Source of the DNA: Eutreptiella sp. 'Long Island Sound 2002'
Lineage: Eukaryota > Euglenozoa > Euglenophyceae > Eutreptiales > Eutreptiaceae
Direction of reading: 5' to 3'
Assembly: GCA_964036045.1 (NCBI GenBank)
Contig: OZ038384.1
Coordinates: 40,960,844-41,024,843 of the forward strand
DNA length: 64,000 bases
This document shows positions 10,016 to 19,382 of the stretch, one piece after another. Numbering within the stretch: position 1 is the stretch's first letter; the number at the start of each line of letters is the position of its first letter. The translations under genes were made by a program, and so were the position numbers. Under the pieces are notes generated by a model. That model did not search any database. It worked only from the letters and a program-made list of their open reading frames with translations, and had not been told where the DNA came from.

Positions 10016-10240
10016 TTAGAGCACGTCTAAAAAAACTGGGGTATACCCTAAAGCATTGGAAAGGCACCTTTTCTTACTGTTCACCGTGTCCCTCCGGAAT
10101 AGCACGGCATTGAAGAGCCGGTTCCTCAACCCCCTGGTGGTCCCTGAGGTGGCCCAGTTCAGCCACCCGTACACCTCCATTAGCAGGGGCAGGGCTTCGC
10201 CCCCCAGGGGGTCGGGGATCGCGTCCCAGTCCCGGACCAA
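10016..10240 (-). CDS. C1 terminal ORF, unrecognised
   Basis: A 74-aa minus ORF with balanced composition (WLNWATSGTTRGLRNRLFN) unlike the surrounding low-complexity frames. It would be the 3' end of the C1 coding region. C2 has no equivalent because copy 2 starts to the right of it. No family recognised; partial at best. Confidence 0.3.
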   Translation of the reverse strand: MVRDWDAIPDPLGGEALPLLMEVYGWLNWATSGTTRGLRNRLFNAVLFRRDTVNSKKRCLSNALGYTPVFLDVL

Positions 10241-11793
10241 ATGCCCCTGGCCTCAGCTGGACGTGGGGGCCCCACCGCTCCCCGTGTGAGCTCTGCCCGC
10301 GGCTCCTGCGCCAGAGGCGCTGGTGCCTTGCCGAACCCCCACGCCGTCGGGGCGGCGCCCATCAGTGCCGGTTCCGCCCAAGCCGCGGGGGCGGGGCCGT
10401 GCGGGGCGTTGCCGCGTAGGTAGGGGGGGGGGCGGCTGGCGGGGTGCTGGGGGGGTCAGGGGGGGATCAGGTCCCCCATGTTCGGGTCGATGGTGTAGAT
10501 GAGCTGGTGATTGTGGTGGGCGTGGTGCGCCAGGATCTGCTGGATACCGGGGGGGATGCACCGTACCGCCTGGACATCCGGCTGCAGGGGTGCCCCGCCC
10601 CCTTTCCCCTGTCCTCCGCTCTTCCCTCCCCCCCCCGCCCGTCCCCGTGCCTCGTCCTGCCGGTTGCCCACGTCACCCTCCCTCTCCTTGCCCCTGGGCC
10701 CCCTCCCTGCCCCCAGCCCGTGGCTCTGGTGCGCTTCCTCCAACCCGTGTCTCGTGTCCCCCCCTCTGTCACCCCCGTCCTTGCTCTTTCTGCTGGCGCT
10801 CGAGTCCTTCCCGTGCCTCTGCCTGTGCCCCTTGCCGTGCCCTGTGTCCCTCCTTCCGCTGCCCTTGCCCTTTCCTGTCCTGTGTGCCTGCCGTCCCCCG
10901 CTGCTGCTTGCACTGGCGTGCTGCCTGTGCCCCTGCCCTGCCTCGTCATCGCGAGCGCCCTGGCCCTTCCCTCATGTCCGTCCCCTGGAGCTGCTGCCCG
11001 CGCCTTCGCCCTCCCCTGGTGTGTGTCCTCCTCCTCCGCGTACCACCCTCCCACTGTTGCCCTCCGCCCCTCGCCCCGCGCCCCCGTGGCTGGCACCTGG
11101 CCCCGCCCGACCGCTGTCCCCCCAATCCCGGACCTCGCGGCCTCCCCTCGAGGAAGGCGGCCTTGGGCGGGTACGGCTTGTTTGGGGGCTCACGTGGGTG
11201 TGGCTGGGGCTGGTGTGGGCGCGGTACTTGGCGCCCTCCATGCCTTCCGCTGTGGCCGTGGCCGTCCCTGGCGAGGCGCCCGGGTCCCGCACGGGGCTCG
11301 TCCGCCGCGCCAGCGGCGTGCTGGGGGCCATGGCGTGGCTGGCTGGGGCGGCAGCTGCGGCCCCTTGCGCATTGGGGGCCCCTCCCGGGGCGGGGCGGCA
11401 GGAAGAGCGGCCTCGGCGGCGGGGGCGGCCTCACCAGCCGGCACTGGTTCCAGAGCAGGCGGGTTGGGGTCGTTTGGGGCCGCCTGGGGCTGCTCAGCCG
11501 GCGAACCGACCGGTGGCGCGGCCTCCGCCAGCTGACACTCCTGGCGCTCCGCGGGGGTTTCTCCCGCCCACCCCGAGGAGACGGGGGAGTGGGAGCGGAA
11601 ACAGCAATGGTGGCGGTTGTCCCGTTGCGGGGAGCCATCGGAGTCCGACATCACTGTCATCCTGGTAGGCATGTTCAGCTGCAGACGTGCGCGTCCCACT
11701 ACCTCCAAGTGCATTGGTGGCGTGCTGTGGGCAGTGGCGTGCCCTGCCAGGGGGGGCGGGAGGGGGGCTGGTTGTGGTGGTGGTTCCGGGCAG

Positions 11794-12642
11794 TCAGGGG
11801 CCGGTGGCCATCCACCGGCACTGGGGCGTGAGGCAGGCGAGCCACTCGGCCCATTCGCCGTGCAACAGCACCCAGTCCGGGTTGGGGCTCAGGGCCCTTG
11901 GCCGTCGGGGGTCGTAGGGCGTTGCCGCGGGAAGCCGCACAAGGTGGACCCCCGTAACGGTGGTGACCTCCTGGTTCCGCAGGAAGGCGTCCACCCCGCC
12001 CCGCGCCTGGGGCGCCGGGAGGGGGGGGGTCGGGCACGGGGGCTGCCCCGCAGAGGTGGGTGCAGGTGACCCCCAGGACCCGCTCCGGGTCTCCGCGGGT
12101 CGTGACGGCGAGGAGGAGCATGGAACTGCCCGGGCGCTCTTGCCATAGGACCGGCCCTCTTTGGTGGGTACCTCTGGTCCTGGAGAGGGGGGGGGGGACA
12201 GGCGCGGGTGGGCCGAGCTGCGGGGCGCGTGGGTGGCTGGCGGGAGGGCGGGGCACCAGGTGGGCTTTCTGGGGGACGCCTTGCACAGGACGGTGTACGG
12301 GGGAGTTAGCTTGGCGCCGTCGTACACTGCGTTGGTCGGGTGGGGGCAGGTGGGCGTCTCGCCCGCGCCTTCCACGAATATCGTGCCTTTGCCCATTTCC
12401 AAGTCCTCGTTCGGCAGATGTAGGAGATGGAGCGCCGCTTCCAGTTCGGACAACCCCCCCGGGTACGTGGCCCGCGCCTGGTTCAGGTACGGGGCCGCGT
12501 CTATAGAGTGGCGCGTCCTCAGGGCCTGCAACAGGGCGGGGGCGCTGCTGTAAAGGGAGGTCACCGACCCTTTGCCCGTCAGCCGCAGGGTGTCCCCCAT
12601 TGACAGGGGCCGGCCCGACTGGTTGGACGTGCGCCACTCCAT
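11794..12642 (-). CDS. C1 conserved 282-aa ORF, unknown function
   Basis: Opens MEWRTSNQSGRPLSMGDTLR and stays open for 282 codons. C2 has a 281-aa counterpart (39300-40145) with the same start and many conservative changes (H/Q, I/M, E/D, L/M), which suggests former coding constraint. The first 110 residues look globular (APYLNQARATYPGGLSELEA); the middle is Pro/Ser-rich; the end has EVTTVTGVHLVRLP and WAEWLACL. No known domain recognised. The upstream minus ORF at 12927-12670 probably belongs to the same protein, with a stop between them. Confidence 0.45.
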   Translation of the reverse strand: MEWRTSNQSGRPLSMGDTLRLTGKGSVTSLYSSAPALLQALRTRHSIDAAPYLNQARATYPGGLSELEAALHLLHLPNEDLEMGKGTIFVEGAGETPTCPHPTNAVYDGAKLTPPYTVLCKASPRKPTWCPALPPATHAPRSSAHPRLSPPPSPGPEVPTKEGRSYGKSARAVPCSSSPSRPAETRSGSWGSPAPTSAGQPPCPTPPLPAPQARGGVDAFLRNQEVTTVTGVHLVRLPAATPYDPRRPRALSPNPDWVLLHGEWAEWLACLTPQCRWMATGP

Positions 12643-12669
12643 CCGGTACCCGTAGAGGGCCGCTTTGAG

Positions 12670-12927
12670 TCATATGAGCCCCGGCCGGACGGCGTTCACG
12701 ACCTGTTGCATCGCCGGGAGCAGCGTGGAGGCTCCTGCTCCGTTCAGGGGTCGGAGGACTGCCTCCCCGAGGAAGGTCCTCGCTCTGCCTGCCGGGTCAT
12801 GCAGGGGGGCGGCGTGCGCCGCGTGCGCCTCTGCCAGCACGCCCGCTACCAGGCCCCGACCGGTTGCCCCTTGCGCGTGGCGGCGGGCTCTGGCATGCTC
12901 CGGCCCGTTCCCCTTCTGGCGGGGCAT
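12670..12927 (-). CDS. C1 short ORF with conserved C2 partner
   Basis: An 85-aa minus ORF, His/Ala-rich at first, ending LNGAGASTLLPAMQQVVNAV. C2 has the same tail (40349-40155, LNGAGAPTLLLAMHRVVNAV). It directly precedes the 282-aa ORF and is probably an upstream part of it. Function unknown. Confidence 0.35.
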   Translation of the reverse strand: MPRQKGNGPEHARARRHAQGATGRGLVAGVLAEAHAAHAAPLHDPAGRARTFLGEAVLRPLNGAGASTLLPAMQQVVNAVRPGLI

Positions 12928-13169
12928 TGTGCTGCGGGCTCTGTAGTGCGCGACGTCAGTTCGGGGTCAGGGCGCGAACACGTGCGACAAGTGCGCGACG
13001 GACATGGAGTCCCTCAGGTGCACATCGATCCACAGCAGGGCGGCACCCGCGGGGACTGCTTGGCCGTGCGAGGGGCCTGCATGCCCTCCATGCGTCGCTG
13101 CATGCTCCTCCTCAGGCACGGACAAGGGTCGGCGGGTGGCTCGGCCCAAGGGCGCACGGCCGACTGAGA

Positions 13170-13245
13170 GCACTGCGTGCACCTGTTGGCGCCTGTCGGA
13201 GTGGCGGAGGACACCGTGGCGCATTCCCCGCAGAGATGGCAGGTG
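13170..13245 (-). pseudogene. C1 CX2C...CX2C zinc-binding motif
   Basis: On the minus strand one frame reads CHLCGECATVSS, a short spacer, then NRCTQCSQ, two CX2C pairs separated by 16 residues. C2 has it with small changes (40685-40756). The motif suggests a zinc ribbon or treble-clef finger, but flanking frames are broken, so it is annotated only as a motif. Confidence 0.35.
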
Positions 13246-13456
13246 TGTGGGAGGTGGGAGGCCGGGGACCAGGGGTGGAGGCGGCGAAGCCAGAGGTTGT
13301 CCCATCGTTGGCGAAGGGGGCCCCAGAGTTCCAGCAGGCGGGCACGGACACGGCGCAGTCGGTCCCCACCGAGCGTTTTCTGCCGAACCGCTTGCCACGT
13401 GTCGTCAGGGAGTTCCGGTGGTCGTTGAAGGCTGCTATGAGGTCATACCACGCCGG

Positions 13457-13954
13457 TCAGGGGTGCCCCTGGGGGCTCGTCATATAGGTGTGACACTCAG
13501 TGAGGTGGGGCACAAGAGCGCCCCAGCGGCACCCGTCTGCGGTGCCCGGGTGGAGGAGGGCCAGCAGGGTCCAATCCGCGACCGCCTCCCACCCCAACCC
13601 CACCCTGCCGCAGCCGTCCAGCTCCCGGCGCAGCTCGGCCGCGAGGTCGGTGGGTAGCATGAGGAGCAGGGGTCCTGCAATGTTGCCCAGCCAGGACAGG
13701 GCGTCATCGTTCGTAGGCCCCCCTTTTATAAAACGCGCCACAGTGAGCCGGGTGCCCCCGTGCTCCGGAGGGAGCCACCGGACAGTGGCTGCGTCGCACA
13801 CCCATGTGTGTATCTCCGTGGCTCGGAGCACATTGGCGGCGTGGAGCACGAGGGGGGGGGGAGGGGTGCTCGGAGGAGCGAGTACACATCGCCTCTCCAC
13901 CCCGTATGGGGCTCCCAGGCCACCTGCAGCCGTTCCGTGGCCGCCGTGTCCCAC
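13457..13954 (-). CDS. C1 165-aa ORF, unknown
   Basis: Minus ORF containing VLRATEIHTWVCDAATVRWL, LTVARFIKGGPTNDDA and LLLMLPTDLAAELRRELDG. The same blocks occur in C2 split over 41383-41195 and 41232-41020 (VAHFIKGGPTYDDARS, LLLMLPTDPVAALRREL). Balanced composition and a conserved partner support coding ancestry. No family recognised. Confidence 0.4.
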   Translation of the reverse strand: MGHGGHGTAAGGLGAPYGVERRCVLAPPSTPPPPLVLHAANVLRATEIHTWVCDAATVRWLPPEHGGTRLTVARFIKGGPTNDDALSWLGNIAGPLLLMLPTDLAAELRRELDGCGRVGLGWEAVADWTLLALLHPGTADGCRWGALVPHLTECHTYMTSPQGHP

Positions 13955-13960
13955 GGGCGC

Positions 13961-14464
13961 TCAGGGCCCGCCCTGCGAATCACCGTGCGCCGAGGCCGGG
14001 TGTGTGGCCCCCACCCCTCCAGTGAGATGGCGGCGTACCGCGGTATGTAAGTCCCCGCTGCGCGCGTTGTTCCGCACCATGGGCTCCATTCGCGTGCCCA
14101 ATCCGCGCCCACATGGTTTCTTCTCCCACGCGGTCATGTGCACCACCAGATGCCCTGCGTCTTTCGACTCGTCCTCCAGCGTGTGCACCGTGATGTGTGG
14201 GTCGTGTGGCACCAGCGTAGCCACCAGCAGCGTGGTGCCGCGGGGTAGCCCACGGGGCCTGGGCTGGCCTGCCCTCACCTGTACTATCACCCACTTGGTC
14301 CTGAGCTGCGCCTGTTCCGTCGCCCGGGCGCAGTGGTCGTCTGTGGTCACCAACCACACCGGTGTCGGTGCGAGGGATCGTGGACGCAGGGGCTCGGGCC
14401 ACGCCATGTCCGCATTGGGCGCCTGGTTTTCGCCGTCCACCAGCACGTCGCGGAGGATGTACAT
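13961..14464 (-). CDS. C1 N-terminal ORF carrying the 1,377-bp deletion junction
   Basis: A 167-aa minus ORF starting MYILRDVLVDGENQAPNADM, closely matching residues 56 onward of the C2 375-aa ORF. At 14138 the sequence jumps (VVHMTAWEKK) to what in C2 lies 1,377 bp further on. 1,377 is divisible by 3, so the frame is kept at the join, then shifts shortly after. The deleted part includes the RNase H-like region and the Cys/His finger. Confidence 0.45.
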   Translation of the reverse strand: MYILRDVLVDGENQAPNADMAWPEPLRPRSLAPTPVWLVTTDDHCARATEQAQLRTKWVIVQVRAGQPRPRGLPRGTTLLVATLVPHDPHITVHTLEDESKDAGHLVVHMTAWEKKPCGRGLGTRMEPMVRNNARSGDLHTAVRRHLTGGVGATHPASAHGDSQGGP

Positions 14465-14653
14465 GAGGGCTGCCGGCAGGTGGTACGCCGCCCCCTGCGT
14501 GGGGGCGGATAGGCTGCCCTAACAGCGGTAGCCCCCGATGGACATAGAGAACGCTACACGTACACGAGCCTTATTGGTGCCTTTGGTCGAGAACTCGGTT
14601 TCACCTGAAGGAGAACTGTTAACCACCACATAGGTCTAACGGATCCCTCGCGT

Positions 14654-14682
14654 CATGGTACAAGGAGGATCTCTGTACCATG
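14654..14682. repeat. 9-bp inverted repeat at the C1/gypsy A junction
   Basis: CATGGTACA and TGTACCATG with an 11-nt loop. The same inverted repeat is at 43524-43552 in copy 2, differing by one base in the loop. Confidence 0.6.
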
Positions 14683-14842
14683 GCTGGGCCCCTGGGTCGT
14701 CCCGGCCGTTGGCATGAGTTCCTTTCCCGGTACCACATTGTTGTCGTATACAAGCCGGGTAAGGACAATGATGTCGCGGACAGGATGAGCCGGCGGGCCT
14801 ACACTGCGGGGCTGGCGGATCACACCAACTTCTATGGTTCGG

Positions 14843-14847
14843 ACGCC
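14843..14847. repeat. Target site duplication of el2, left (ACGCC)
   Basis: ACGCC precedes the left LTR; ATGCC follows the right LTR at 25644-25648. Comparison with gypsy B, where the sequence is uninterrupted (GACGCCGACTTGG), proves the insertion point. The one difference is a C to T at a CpG. Confidence 0.85.
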
Positions 14848-15855
14848 TGTTAAATCCCCGCTTTGCATCTTGTTCTTCTATTTTAATAGTCTCAGTATCC
14901 TCTGGTTCCACTTGCTTTGGTGTTTGTTCCTGCTCCATTTCAGGCACTCAAAGATTTCGATGAAAAATAAAACCAGACCAAGACTCCAAGACGAGCAGAA
15001 ATGGGATCAATAAAACCAATAAAGAACTTGATGCTCCTGCACAATGAACAGACAGACAGGGGTGATGTTGGGCCTTGTGCTTGCTTGTATGCATGCACGC
15101 TTCAGAACCACTCAGGAGTTTAAAGGGTTTTCAGTCTCTATCGCCGAAATGGCAACAACAGTGAATAGTAACTTCAGATCAGGGCAAAAATGGTATATCT
15201 CAGAAATCAGGCATCCTGCAAAGATAGTCAAACAGACAAGAGAAAAATGGATTCTCCATGATAAAAAAGGATAGAAAATAACTTGAAATGTCTTCCAGGA
15301 ATTTTCTGTAGCTCAGGAAAAAATAAATACATGTCTGCAAAACTCAGTAGGAACTTCCCTGATGACCTCAGAACTCAGTAGAAATCGCCCATAGTGGAAG
15401 CGGCGCACTCACGGTGCAAAAATGGTCAAAAAAAAGAAATAGTCTTATGACTACTGTATAGATGTGGAATTATACGCTGAGTCTTAAAATCATACTCTCC
15501 TTCAGTGAAACAACCATGTGCTGAGGAAAAATGCAGATTACTGTACAGCTCAATCTCAATGAGACTAGCCAAAAAAATAGATAAAGCAAAGGCCAACACC
15601 CATGTTGTGCTATATGACAAATAGTGTTCAAAGACGAAACAATGGAATAACAAACAATAACTCATGGCACATAATACAATAGATAAACCCTCTTTGGAAT
15701 TAAAGTTAAGCTGATAAGCGTCTTCCGTCCATATTGGAAGTGATAAAGCTGCATGGATAAAATTGCCCCCAATGTCCCAACCAAACTCCAATAAACTAAA
15801 CTCTATATGAAGCCAATGTTTTGAGAAATTGTTGCTCATTCATGGACTCTTAACA
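14848..15855 (-). repeat. el2 3' LTR
   Basis: Begins TGTTAAATCC and ends CTTAACA in plus orientation; matches 24655-25643 along its length with substitutions and a roughly 30-bp segment (about 15230-15265) missing from the other copy. On the coding strand this is the downstream LTR. A 137-aa minus ORF inside (15839-15426) is not preserved in the partner LTR. Confidence 0.92.
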
Positions 15856-15863
15856 CCCCTCCC
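15856..15863 (-). other. el2 polypurine tract
   Basis: CCCCTCCC on the plus strand (GGGAGGGG on the coding strand) directly against the LTR terminus. It is the expected plus-strand primer and is identical to the octamer proposed for el1. Confidence 0.8.
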
Positions 15864-17075
15864 AGCCTGAATACACGCTGTGTGTGAAGGCGCCGTCGTA
15901 GAATGACTCCCATGTTCCAAGTGACCAACAGATATCACCTCAATCCGGCGTCAATGGGGTCCAATCTTACTAAAAATTGGGAGTAGAACCCATTATAAAT
16001 GACGAAATGTAGACCAAGATGAGTCCTTCAATTGGTCTTCTGATACTCCAGTGTCGTCGTCGTACGACATTCCTGGTCGGAGTAGTCAGAAATCCACCTC
16101 TGATCAAGGCGCTCAACCCAATGAATGTCACCAAATCCAATCAATCTCGGCAGATGAACACAGTAATTGAGCCATAAGTTCAGTGAAGTAGGCACCATAG
16201 ATATCAGGCCAGTACCTCAGCTGTCAGGTGGTTGTAGGTGTTGCTAGGGGCCTGTACTCGCAGCCATGAAACTCCAGCATATGAACTTGAGCTCCAGATC
16301 GCACATCAGAAATGTACCAGGATGCCCCAATCCAGCCACATGAATCAGCCTGTCATAACACAAATGCCAGCGCTCAGCTCCTCACTGCACGTGTACAACG
16401 GCGCGCCCAGACTTCTAACGCGTTGCTTTACGTGTTCACCTCAACATGTAGACCACTGGTTCAAGTCAGGTTGGTGCCCTGGGAATAACTCCTTCCAAAA
16501 CCCAAAAACTCAACTTGTAGTTACTTAAACTTGGCTTCAAGTCGACCATAGGTGCTGAGGAAGTAAAACCGGGACCAAGTAATATTCAAATTACCTTCCA
16601 ACCATGAATTAACCAAAAGATTTTGGGAACCTCAATAACCCCAGGTTCCTTGATACTTTAGCTCTCCCCAACTCAACTCCCTCCAGAACTTGTGGTAACT
16701 CCAGAACTTACCGTTATTCCAGTCATATCCTCCTCTTTAAAACTGTCCAATGTTTGACCTTGAAACTTCCTTCAACTCCTTTCTTTCTGGTCTTCAAATT
16801 GTCCTGCTGACCTTGCTGGTGATGCAAGCGACTCGGAGCGCAGAAAGCCGGCAGTCCCTCCGAAACTCCCACGAGGAATAATAGAGACCAAATAAGGTCT
16901 GGAACACTTTCCATGCCTTAAACTGTGCTTTCCTCGATATATCCTGATCTTCAATGATTGTTCTGCGGAATGGAGTGAAGTTCTGCAAGCTTTAAACTTC
17001 GGCCGCCAGCGGAAGCATAAAAGCATGAAAACAAACTTCAAGGTACCACTTCCGCCTCAGTCTCTTGAAACTCAC
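15864..17075 (-). other. el2 3' non-coding region
   Basis: About 1.2 kb between the chromodomain ORF stop and the purine tract. Small ORFs on both strands have no motifs. The length is unusual for a simple Ty3 element and could have held an extra ORF that is no longer readable. Confidence 0.5.
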
Positions 17076-18143
17076 TCAAGGTAACCAGTCTTCTGCCATA
17101 CCATCAACTGTAGGTTCTTCTGTATGTTGCCGTTCACCTCCGCGCTGCGGTGAGACCTTCTTGGTACTGACGTCTCCTGTTTCCTGGTTGTCCGTGGCCG
17201 TCTCCTCGTTGGGTTCCTCTGCGCTGGACTTCTTCTTCAATGAGCTGCTGATCTGCCGAGCCTGCCTTAAGGCTGTGTCAAAGCGAGGTGCGTGTGCCAG
17301 ACAGTAATACATAAAAACATGATTCAGCTTTCCATCATCATGCGGGAATGCATTAACTGGTTCCCAAGTGCTCTCGCTCGTGCCATACCCTTCCCAGTTC
17401 GTCAAAAAGCGCCGCCCTTGCCTATATTGCCCTCTCAGGATCTGCTTGATGTGATAAGCTCCAATTCTTTCCATCTCAGTCTGATTATAGAATGATATAT
17501 CCTTCTCATTCGCCACTATGTCCTGTTCATCCACCAACACTGCTCGCTCGTCGTCATTCAGCATGTCTGTGTCTCCTTCTTCGATCGTGTCTTCGCCATA
17601 GTCATCCACCAGCTCAAATGGGAAGCGCTTCACGAACTCAAAGGCAACAGGTACTTCGCCGCCCAAAGTAGGACTGCAACGCGCCATAATACCGCCACTG
17701 CTGAATCCAGTAACAAGGTAGGGACCGTACCACATAACATCCTTCTTGGCACCCTTACGTACGTCCAATTGCTTGGACCTCTTTCTGCTCACAAGAACGT
17801 AGTAGCCAACGTTGAAAACTGCAGCTTTCCTCCTTCTCTTGACGCGCCTAAACCGACTCGCTCTTCCTTCCCTCAAGTGGGCCTGCACAACTTGGGCAAT
17901 TTTGTTTTGTTCCTTCACCCAGTCTTGCACTTGAACGTTCCCTTCATGTGGAAAGGGTAGATGCAAACGTAGAGTACGCTTTCCATGGAAAACGTCTCCT
18001 CGTGAATAGCCAGATTGTCCTCTCTGCTTGTGGTTCATACATATGACCACGTAGTCGTTGAACCGGACCCAATTGCTGTTTTTAATACTCTGCCCCAGAA
18101 TACGGAGCTCTTCCTGGTACTCATTATTCATACTTTGTGGCAC
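17076..18143 (-). pseudogene. el2 integrase C-terminus and chromodomain
   Basis: A 355-aa frame. It begins inside a tandemly duplicated piece of the integrase C-terminal region (YQEELRILGQSI, then WVKEQNKIAQVVQAHL), then the GPY-like block VMWYGPYLVTGF, an acidic linker, and a chromodomain AYHIKQILRGQYRQGRRF, LTNWEGYGTSESTWEP. A 75-residue charged tail (SSLKKKSSAEEPNEE) follows. It would tether integrase to chromatin. This copy is the less damaged of the two. Confidence 0.85.
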
Positions 18144-18523
18144 CCTTATATACGTCCAATTGCTTAGACCTCCTTCTGGTCACAAGAACGTAGTCGCCAA
18201 CGTTGAAAACTGCAGATTTCCTTCTTCTCTTGACGCCTTCAAACCGACTCGCTCTTCCTTTCCTCAAGTGGGCCTGCACAACTTGGGCAATTTTGTTTTG
18301 TTCCTTGACCCAGACTTGCACTTGAACGTTCCCTTCATGTGGAAAGGGTAGGTGCCAACGTAGAGTAGGCCTTTCATGGAAAACGTCTTCTCGTGAATAG
18401 CCAGATTGTCCTCTCTGCTTGTGGTTCATACATATGACCACGTAGTCGTTCAACCGGACCCAATTGCTGGGTTTAATACTCTGCCCCAGAATACGGAGCT
18501 ATTCCTGGTACTCATCATTCATA
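17750..18523 (-). repeat. Direct tandem duplication (period about 391 bp) inside el2 integrase
   Basis: 17750-18131 and 18141-18523 are diverged copies of one coding segment; for example GTCCAATTGCTT occurs at 17763 and 18154. Each contains the NDYVVICMNHKQRGQSGYSR block. The outer copy carries a stop after EYQE and ends at KYE-stop, so a read-through product is impossible without repair. Confidence 0.85.
18124..18453 (-). pseudogene. el2 integrase C-terminal region, duplicate copy
   Basis: A 109-aa frame repeating the region found again in the ORF at 18143-17076: NDYVVICMNHKQRGQSGYSR, then WVKEQNKIAQVVQAHLRK, VGDYVLVTRRRSKQLDV. It ends where the second copy begins. Confidence 0.75.
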
Positions 18524-18726
18524 CGCTCGCATAGTCCGTTTGATTGAGGGCGGTAAGGTTTTGAGAAAGATACTTCCACGCCCGTTGCAACAAATACATT
18601 GCGGTACCAGCCATAGTCGCCCTTAAGGGGAATATCCTTGTCACTTTGGATGCGAACAGGTGGGACATAGAAACGGGTCCAATGGTGTTTGATGAGCTTC
18701 AACGCGCCTTCTCCATCGATAGTCTT
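18499..18726 (-). pseudogene. el2 integrase core, second and third catalytic residues
   Basis: Follows a TAG at 18727 in the same frame as the ORF above. It contains RIQSDKDIPLKGDYGWYRNV with the second catalytic Asp and YRPQSNGLCERMNDEYQE with the catalytic Glu, then a TAG where the duplicate has GAG (Glu). The acidic residues are intact even though the frame is not. Confidence 0.8.
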
Positions 18727-19382
18727 CTAGCATGGTCCAACTTGACAGAATGTCCTCAGAGCGTCCACAGTCATCAAGGCAAAGTCGTAGTTATGACACT
18801 TGGGCCTGTCAATGAAGTCCACATACAGCAGTGCATTGACCATGTGTGGTATTGGCAAAACACCAAGTAAGCCTCGGCCGCTGGGTCGGTTCCGCTTGCT
18901 CGTGACACACTCCTTGCATGTCCTGTGCATGTCCTCAATTTTCTGTGTCAACTCTGTGTCAGGTACGCGAGTGTGGAACATCTTCTCGAAGGCCCAGAGC
19001 CTGGAATCCGATCGAGGATGACCGACAACATCTTGGGTCCACTGTAAGGCTGCGCCCAACGCCTTCTTGAATATGCATGTTTGCACTTCCTTCCGTAAAA
19101 TACCACTTGAGGATAAGGACCATAACCCCTTGTCAACCAGTGCAGAGGATCCATCACCAAGGGCTTTCAAAACATCTCCATACTCCTCCACATAATCAGA
19201 CTTCCGTAGAGAACTGAGTAGTTCCGCTTTGCTCATAGTGAGATCCAAATGGACATCCATTTTCTGAAACGTTTCTCCAGTGGGAGCCTCAGAGCTTGCA
19301 GAAATTTTCTCGTCGAAATTTTCACGTGATAGCCAATCACATAGCTCATTTTTCAGACCCGGTACCCTGTAGATGTTGAGCT
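18727..19382 (-). pseudogene. el2 RNase H end, integrase zinc finger and first catalytic Asp
   Basis: The frame just downstream of the RT ORF reads LKNELCDWLSRENFDEK (RNase H end). The ORF 19260-18727 (177 aa) then has the HHCC finger (GHPRSDSRLWAFEKMFH, CKECVTSKR) and YVDFIDRPKCHNYDFALM with the first catalytic Asp. It stops at TAG 18727. el1 has Glu at this Asp. Confidence 0.8.

Larger units (their letters stand above)
10016..14640 (-). mobile_element. C1: GC-rich retroelement-like block, copy 1
   Basis: Strongly GC-rich DNA bounded by AT-rich DNA, with long minus-strand ORFs that match C2 (37829-43500). The minus frames carry the more protein-like sequence; the plus frames are Pro/Ala/Arg low-complexity. 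C1 lacks 1,377 bp present in C2 (41632-43008), which removes the zf-RVT-like finger. The left tip (10016-10240) reads as a protein-like minus ORF absent from C2. The 5' side on the minus strand abuts gypsy A RNase H at about 14640. No RT was recognised, so class assignment is open. Confidence 0.5.
14641..14847 (+). pseudogene. Gypsy A: RNase H C-terminal fragment
   Basis: Plus-strand frame with RGRWHEFLSRYHIVVVYKPG then KDNDVADRMSR, the end of a Ty3/gypsy RNase H (typically W...L..Y...I.Y.PGK.N.VADALSR). It is abruptly joined on the left to the C1 block and interrupted at 14848 by el2. The next codons (DLEAYEDW) resume at 25649. Gypsy B at 43553-43760 has the uninterrupted version. RT and everything 5' are absent. 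Confidence 0.75.

Noticed and set aside
10444-11831. Plus-strand ORFs of 363-413 aa in C1 and 543 aa in C2
   Set aside because: Overlapping frames of Pro/Ala/Arg/Ser low complexity in GC-rich DNA, opposite minus frames that show balanced composition and conserved partners.
15426-15839. 137-aa hydrophobic minus ORF inside the el2 left LTR
   Set aside because: The matching region of the right LTR does not preserve the frame, so it is probably chance.
16430-16500. GGTTCAAGTC as a tRNA B box in the el2 3' region
   Set aside because: No A box or anticodon arm at the right distance.
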